A program made the position numbers and the translations under genes. The notes under the pieces were generated by a model that was not told where the DNA came from, searched no databases, and saw nothing but the letters and a program-made list of their open reading frames with translations. DNA of 64,000 bases, taken from positions 1,054,001 to 1,118,000 of the forward strand of contig JAJHZJ010000043.1 in the NCBI GenBank assembly GCA_023548195.1. Reading direction: 5' to 3'. The stretch is from Bettongia penicillata ogilbyi (lineage: Eukaryota; Chordata; Mammalia; Diprotodontia; Potoroidae). Shown here piece by piece: positions 58,962-64,000 of the stretch (positions are counted from its first letter, which is position 1; the number at the start of each line of letters is the position of its first letter).

Positions 58962-59735
58962 CAGAGCGATAGTGGGCAGGGCAATGGCGGGCACTGTGGC
59001 GGCAGGCAGGGTGATGGTGGGCGGGGCAATGGTGGGCACGGTGATAGTGGGCAGGACAATGGTGGGCACTGTGGCGGCAGGCAGGGTGATGGTGGGCAGG
59101 GCAATGGTGGGCATGGTGATAATAGTGGGCATGGCAATGCTGGACACTGTGACAGCAGGCAGGGCAATGGTAGGCACGGTGACGGCGGGCAGGGCAATGG
59201 TGGGCAGGGCAATGGTGGGCATGGTGACGGCGGGCAGGGTGATGGTGGGCAGGGCAATGGTGGGCATGGTGATAGTGGGCAGAGCAATAGTGGACATGGC
59301 AATGCTGGACACTGTGACAGCAGGCAGGGCAATGGTAGGCACGGTGACGGTGGGCAGGGCAATGGTGGGCATGGTGATAATAGTGGGCATGGCAATGCTG
59401 GACACTGTGACAGCAGGCAGGGCAATGGTAGGCACGGTGACGGCGGGCAGGGTGATGGTGGGCGGGGCAATGATGGGCATGGTGATAGTGGGCATGGCAA
59501 TGCTGGACACTGTGATGGCAGGCAGGGTGATGGTGGGCAGGGCAATGGTGGGCATGGTGATAGTGGGCAGGGCAATGGTGGGCATGGTGACGGCGGGCAG
59601 GGTGATGGTGGGCAGGGCAATGGTGGGCATGGTGATAGTGGGCAGAGCAATAGTGGGCATGGCAATGCTGGACACTGTGATGGCAGGCAGGGCAATGGTA
59701 GGCATGGTGACAGCGGGCAGAGCGATGGCTGCCTT
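58962..59735. repeat. Minisatellite, 15-bp unit, about 51 copies
   Basis: Two main 15-bp units alternate, GGGCAGGGCAATGGT and GGGCATGGTGATGGT, with variants (GGACACTGTGACAGC, GGGCACGGTGACGGC, ATAATAGT with 3 extra bases). Because 15 is a multiple of three, frames stay open: 321 and 320 codons on plus, 264, 279 and 274 codons on minus. The product would be a pure 5-residue repeat (for example GQGNGGHGD or AMVGMVIVGR). Higher-order blocks repeat: the AATAGTGGGCATGGCAATGC segment recurs 258 bp apart (about 59121 and 59379). Confidence 0.95.
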
Positions 59736-59839
59736 GTGTTTCATTCACTCCTTAGGCTGAGAAGCCCGCTCCTCTCATGTGACCTGTGAGCCTTACCTCT
59801 CTATAGCTTGCGGTACTTAGTTGTTTGCATGTTCTTCCT

Positions 59840-59945
59840 GCCCTCAGACAGGGAGCTCCCTGAGGGCAGGGTCTGTCTTTTACCTTTATTTGTATGCCCA
59901 GCACTTAGCCATAGTAGGTGCTTTGGGAAAGCTTGTTGATTTGAA
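59840..59945 (+). mobile_element. L2/L3-type 3' tail, sense
   Basis: CCTGAGGGCAGGGTCTGTCT, then TTGTATGCCCAGCACTTAGC, then ATAGTAGGTGCTTTGGGAAA. Confidence 0.65.
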
Positions 59946-60034
59946 GCTCCTGACAGTGCCATAAAGTTTGCAGATGCACACTCCCCACCGCCCCTTTAAT
60001 AGGTAAAAAAACTTGACCTTCAAAGAGATCCAGA

Positions 60035-60310
60035 ATTCAATTCAATTCAATCAACATCTATTAAGGGCCTACTATATGCCCCACCTTGTATTACGAGCTG
60101 GGGATATAAAAAGAGGCAAAAGTTGGTCCTTATCCTCAGGGAGCTCCCCACTCTAACAGGGGAGACAAGATGCAGACACACACACAGACTAGCTCTGTGC
60201 AGGACAAATAGGAAATGCTGAGCAGAGGGCAGGCTCTGGCGTCAAGGGTTGGGTAAGCTGCCTGATGGAGGGGGTATTTCAGTTGGGACTTCACTTTCAC
60301 AGCCCTGGCT
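60035..60310 (-). mobile_element. L2 3' end, antisense
   Basis: CAACATCTATTAAGGGCCTA, then TATATGCCCCACCTTGTATT, then CCTTATCCTCAGGGAGCTCC, then GTATTTCAGTTGGGACTT, in antisense L2 order. Better preserved than most copies here. Confidence 0.7.
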
Positions 60311-62125
60311 CAGGTACCCCCCTCCCCCCCATGCCTCTCTGTCACACACAGAGCAGCGGGTGATCGTCTCGATCCCCTTCCCTTCTGCTGTCTCCTTTCT
60401 GACCAAGCAGCCACTCTGCCTTGGTCACCCTCAAGCCAGTCCCAACCCACAGGGCTGCTTTCTTCTGGAAGGCTGATCCAAATTGGATGGCAGATGGACA
60501 GATGAGGTCTAAAGGCTGTGTGTGTGTATGCATGTGCATGCTTGTGTGTTGGGGTGCCCAGCACTCCCTGAACCTGGTAGAGCTGGCCCCAACACAAGGC
60601 CAGGTAACTCACCTAGAGTGGTGCTCCACTAACCATGGGGTCTCTCTAAGCTCCCTCCTGAGCCATCTACTCCTTGTGCCCAAATCTTTCATGGTACCAT
60701 ACAGTGACTTTTAGTAGGATTCCTGGGACCCCTCTGACTGTCCCAACAAGGAAAGAGGGGCTGCTCAGGCTCTCAGGAGCATAGAAAGCCCAGGCCCACC
60801 TGATGAATAGGGAGGAGTGCACGGGCCTCTGCTGACACTGAGCAAGGACAAAGGGGTCTTGGTCCCTACAGGTCCTGGGTCCCAACTAGACTTATAGGGA
60901 AAGGACTTCCTAAACAGGGTGTGAGGGAGAAGGTCCCTGGACCTCCACAGGCTGCTGAAGCTGACAGCACTCCCTCCCACCCCGTGCCCAATGGAGGTCT
61001 CCTGATATAGCCATGGTGCCCATCTGTGCCCATCTCCCAAGTGGCATGACATACCTCTAACCAGGCTAACCAGAATTCACATTAAACACCTGCCATTCAC
61101 TTTATCCCCACAAGCCCCAGCTTCCCAGAAATCTAAGCCAAAATCAACAAGCTTTGTGCTGGATATGAACAGAACCTCCATTATACAGGTTTGGTCTCCC
61201 TGTGTTCCCTTGCCTTTCTGGTCACTGGAGCAGAAGTTGGGAAGGGGCTGATGACCATGTCCTTCGGGATGTGCTCAACTATCTTCTCCCCTCGGGATTT
61301 TGCCTGGCCATGTGAGCCCTGCTCTGCTCCATCCTGCTCAACCCTACCCTAGTGACAGCTTAGAGCTCCAGAATTCTTTGGATAAGTAGGGCTCTGATGG
61401 CCTCCTCATGGGGGTTTCATGCTCCAGGGCTTCTCAAGGTCCATGTTTTGAGTTGGATCAAGATTCACAGATTGTTTGGACTCAGCCAGCCTAACAGCTT
61501 CAGTTAAGCCATGGAGAAACTGAGGCACAGACTGAGGGAGGCATGTGTCATCTGGGCCTGGGCTCCACTGAGTCTGGGACTCTCCTTCCCTCCAGGGGGC
61601 TGCAGCATCATCACTCCTTGCTCTGGACCCCTCTGTAACAGGGGCTCTGATCACTTGGGTCTCCCTGTTTCAGAACTGACCGAAAAGGACCCTCAACTCC
61701 CCACTGGATCTCTAGCAAACCAGCACCCATTAAAGGCAATGCCCCAAACTTCAGCCCCAGATTACAAATCTGGTCAATGGGAGGGAGGGTGAGATCAGGC
61801 TGGGGAAGAAGCCTGGGGGCAGGAGGACCTGCTCTTTGGGGCCAGATCTCAGCCCTGCTCCTGCCTCCTTGACTGACCTAGGGAAAGTTCCTTCCCAGGG
61901 CTCTGAGGCCCAGCTTCCTCATCTGGGTAATGGGGAGGGGCAGTCTGCACCTTCCTGACTGACCTCCCCTCCTGCTCCCACTAGGTTGGTTGCTGTCCTT
62001 GGTGCTGGATCAACAGCGCGTCACTGTCAGCTCAGGTACACTTGCCTCCCTGTGGTTGATCAGGTCAACATAAGGGTGACACGTTCTAGCACAGCTCAGA
62101 CACAAATGGTCCATATAAGAACCAG
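60311..62125. other. Non-genic sequence, nothing firm
   Basis: A short TG-rich patch lies at 60517-60550. MIR-like scraps lie at about 61510 and 61915. No exon is visible. Confidence 0.4.
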
Positions 62126-62129
62126 TGCC

Positions 62130-62350
62130 AGGGGGATCCCCCTGTTTTACAGAGGACACTGAGGCTCCAGCAGGGGGCGGCTCAAGGGGCCCCTTAGTGG
62201 GAGAGGAGGGACTGCAACCCAAGTCTTCTGGGTCCAAGTTCAAGACTTTTCTTCTATAACATGCTCTTTTTCCAAATCTTTCCCATCCTTCAAGGCCTGG
62301 TTCAAGTGCTGCCTCTTCTTGGAAGCCTTTCCTGACCCCTGCAGGCCACT
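62130..62350. mobile_element. MIR antisense fragment followed by L2 sense fragment
   Basis: 62135-62270 (CTGTTTTACAGAGGACACTG, then GGACTGCAACCCAAGTCTTC) is antisense MIR. 62275-62350 (CATCCTTCAAGGCCTGGTTC, then TTGGAAGCCTTTCCTGACCC) is sense L2. Confidence 0.6.
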
Positions 62351-63165
62351 CCTCTATGTAGGTCACAAGTTCACAGGGCATCAGGGTTAGAAGGGGACTC
62401 AGGGACGTGGTAGTTGTGGTGAACCAGGGCAGGGAGTTAGCAAGGGCCACAGGCAGGACCGGAACACAGGTTTCCTAGCTTCCTCCACTGCGCCACATGG
62501 CCCAATTCCAATTTCTTACATCCTGCCTTGAGCTGCATTGGGGCTTGGCCAGCTGGTGTTGGGTCACCTGAGGCTCTGCTGAAGGAATGAGGATGTCTGT
62601 TGAGAAGGCTTAGAGAGGGGTGAGAGCTGGGTTTGAGCCCATCATTTTGAAAGAGGGCTGAACTTTGTTTGCTTGGCCCCACAGGGCATGGCCAGGAGCA
62701 GCAATGGGGGAAGGGGGCAGAGACACGCCTACAGGGGGAAGTCCAGCAGGAGCTCATCCCCACCAGAAACTGTCCTAGGGTAGAGAGGCTGATGGGAGGG
62801 GTCCAAGCAGAGACCAGATAGCTCCTGTGGGTGTGTTATGGAGATTTTTGTTCAAGCATGGGCTGGGCAGATGTCTAAGAGGGTCTCCCTTTCTGCACCA
62901 GAGATGCTGTGAGGGCAGAGATTCTCTCGGTCATCTCTGACCTCCTCTCCCACCAGCACTAAGTACAAGGTTCTACATACAGCAGGCAGAGAAAGGAGTG
63001 GCTTGGTGGCCCCAACAAGAGGGGGATGAAGAGAAACTCCTTCCTCCCTGCCGGAGTCATAGAACCTCTGGGCATACAATGACCATGGGAGGCTCAGGGT
63101 CACCGGGCTTCTGGAAGAGTCTGGTGCCCACTCACTGCCCTTCTCCCTGAGCTCCAAACAGGAAA
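62351..63165. other. Non-genic sequence, nothing recognised
   Basis: No gene-like or RNA-like feature is visible. Confidence 0.4.
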
Positions 63166-63169
63166 CTGG

Positions 63170-63385
63170 CTTCAATCGCAGAGAAGGAGATTTAGGTCAG
63201 ATAAAAGGAAAGACTTGGGGAGAGCTCAGGAGCCACTGGAATGGCCATGGGGGGAGCGATGGAATTTCTTTCCCTGGAGACCTTTGAAAACAAGCTTCAA
63301 TGTCAGGGACATGCTGGCAGCACGATTTAGTTACAAGCCTGACTCTGGAGGAGATGGATGAAGTGAATGCCCGGGCAGCCAGTCC
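63170..63385 (+). mobile_element. CR1/L3 LINE 3' fragment, sense
   Basis: GGAGATTTAGGTCAGATAAA, then AGGAAAGACTTGGGGAG, then GCCACTGGAATGG, then TTTCCCTGGAGACCTTTGAA and AACAAGCTTCAATG is the order of the CR1/L3 3' region. Confidence 0.5.
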
Positions 63386-63424
63386 AGGGCTTGGGTCCCT
63401 GAAGCCTAGAGTAGGCAGTGCTGG

Positions 63425-63905
63425 AGGCTGAGTAGAGGGGAGAGGAAGAGAGGAGGGGGAAGGAGGAGGGGAGAGGAGAGGATAAGGGAGAGGGAGGAAA
63501 GGGAAGGAGAGGGGAGGGGAGGGAAGGAGAGAGAGAGGGGGAGGGGAGGAGGGGAAGGTAGGGAAGGGGAGAGAGAGAGGGGAGAGGGGAGAAGGAGGGG
63601 AGGGAAGGAGAGGGGAGGGGAGGGAAGGGGAGAGAGAGAAGAGGGGAGGGGGAGGAGGGGAGGAGGGGAGGGAAAGAGAGGGGAGGGGAGGGGGAGAGAG
63701 AGGGGAGGGAAGGAGAGGGGAGGGAGGGGAGAGGGAAGGGATGGGGAGAGGGGAGCAGAGGGGAGAGGAGAGATGGGGGAGGGAGGAGGGGGAAGGGGAG
63801 GGAGGAGGGGGGAAGGTAGAGAGGAAGGGAGAGGGAGGAGGGAAGAGGGGAGGGGGGGAGGAAAGGGAGAGGAAAGGGAGGGGAAGGGAAGGGAGGAGAG
63901 ATGAG
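63425..63905. repeat. G-rich polypurine tract (GGGGA/GGA)n
   Basis: About 480 bp of almost pure purine, built from GGGGAGGGGAGGG, GAGAGAGAG and GGAGGAGGGG pieces with no fixed period. It has many runs of four or more G, so G-quadruplex and triplex formation is possible. Minus-strand frames (about 200 codons, Pro/Ser/Leu only) are artefacts of composition. Confidence 0.9.
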
Positions 63906-64000
63906 AAGGCTCTCTAGGAGGGTCTGCACTGACCCACTCAAGTGACACATTCAGTCTACCCCTGCCACAGACCTGGGAGCACAAGTCCCACCCCCCCCAT

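Noticed and set aside
58795..59789. Open frames of about 320 codons, Gly/His/Gln-rich or Val/Met-rich
   Set aside because: They fall in a 15-bp minisatellite; frames on the opposite strand are equally open, which argues against coding selection.
63327..63984. About 200-codon Pro/Ser/Leu minus-strand frames
   Set aside because: Pure composition effect of the G-rich polypurine tract.

Overview
The window is non-coding-rich vertebrate nuclear DNA, most likely from a marsupial and probably an Australian one. The evidence is the repeat content. There are tRNA-derived SINEs whose body runs from a GGCAGCTAGGTGGTGCAG-type start to GTGACCTTGGGCAAGTCACTTAACCC. Two of these carry a WSINE-like 3' half ending near CGAAGGATGAACA. 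There is also a marsupial-type L1 3' end, RTE and CR1/L3 LINE fragments, and many old L2 and MIR copies. I see no bacterial, plasmid or phage features, no CRISPR array, and no complete gene.

The only coding segment I can support is one exon on the minus strand at 7398-7712. It has a good acceptor and a good donor, and it carries a start codon followed by 90 codons. The peptide matches what I remember of the N-terminus of KLHL29, a BTB-Kelch protein. If so, everything at higher coordinates (about 56 kb) is the upstream intron or 5' region, and 1-7397 is the start of the next intron. Large introns would explain why nothing else looks coding.

Layout. 1-7.4 kb: intron with a candidate conserved element, CA-rich sequence, and L2 and MIR fragments. 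7.4-7.7 kb: the exon. 7.7-21 kb: intron with SINEs, a 19-bp GC-rich minisatellite (11.2-11.9 kb), a second minisatellite (14.1-14.4 kb), a CR1/L3 copy split by an RTE fragment and a SINE (15.8-16.9 kb), and an L1 ORF2 remnant (20.4-21.1 kb). 21.1-44.6 kb: a large repeat structure in the order B-A-C-A'-B'-A''-C', all in direct orientation. A (4.5 kb) occurs three times; B and C (2.5 kb each) occur twice. 44.6-58 kb: the rest of an antisense L2, compound GT/GA arrays, an L1 3' end, CR1/L3 and SINE copies. 58-64 kb: a candidate conserved element, a 15-bp minisatellite of about 51 units, L2 pieces, and a 480-bp G-rich purine tract.

The most striking signal is the 21.1-44.6 kb block. Its copy-number pattern is 2-3-2, the pattern of a duplication-triplication-duplication rearrangement. 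However, the two flanks B and C have the same length by my junction coordinates (2498 bp each), the junctions show no microhomology, and the copies differ mostly by homopolymer indels. That makes an assembly artefact (unmerged overlapping contig ends plus a gap-filled middle) at least as likely as a real event. I did not find a new gene system. The long open frames in the window lie in tandem repeats whose units contain no stop codons.
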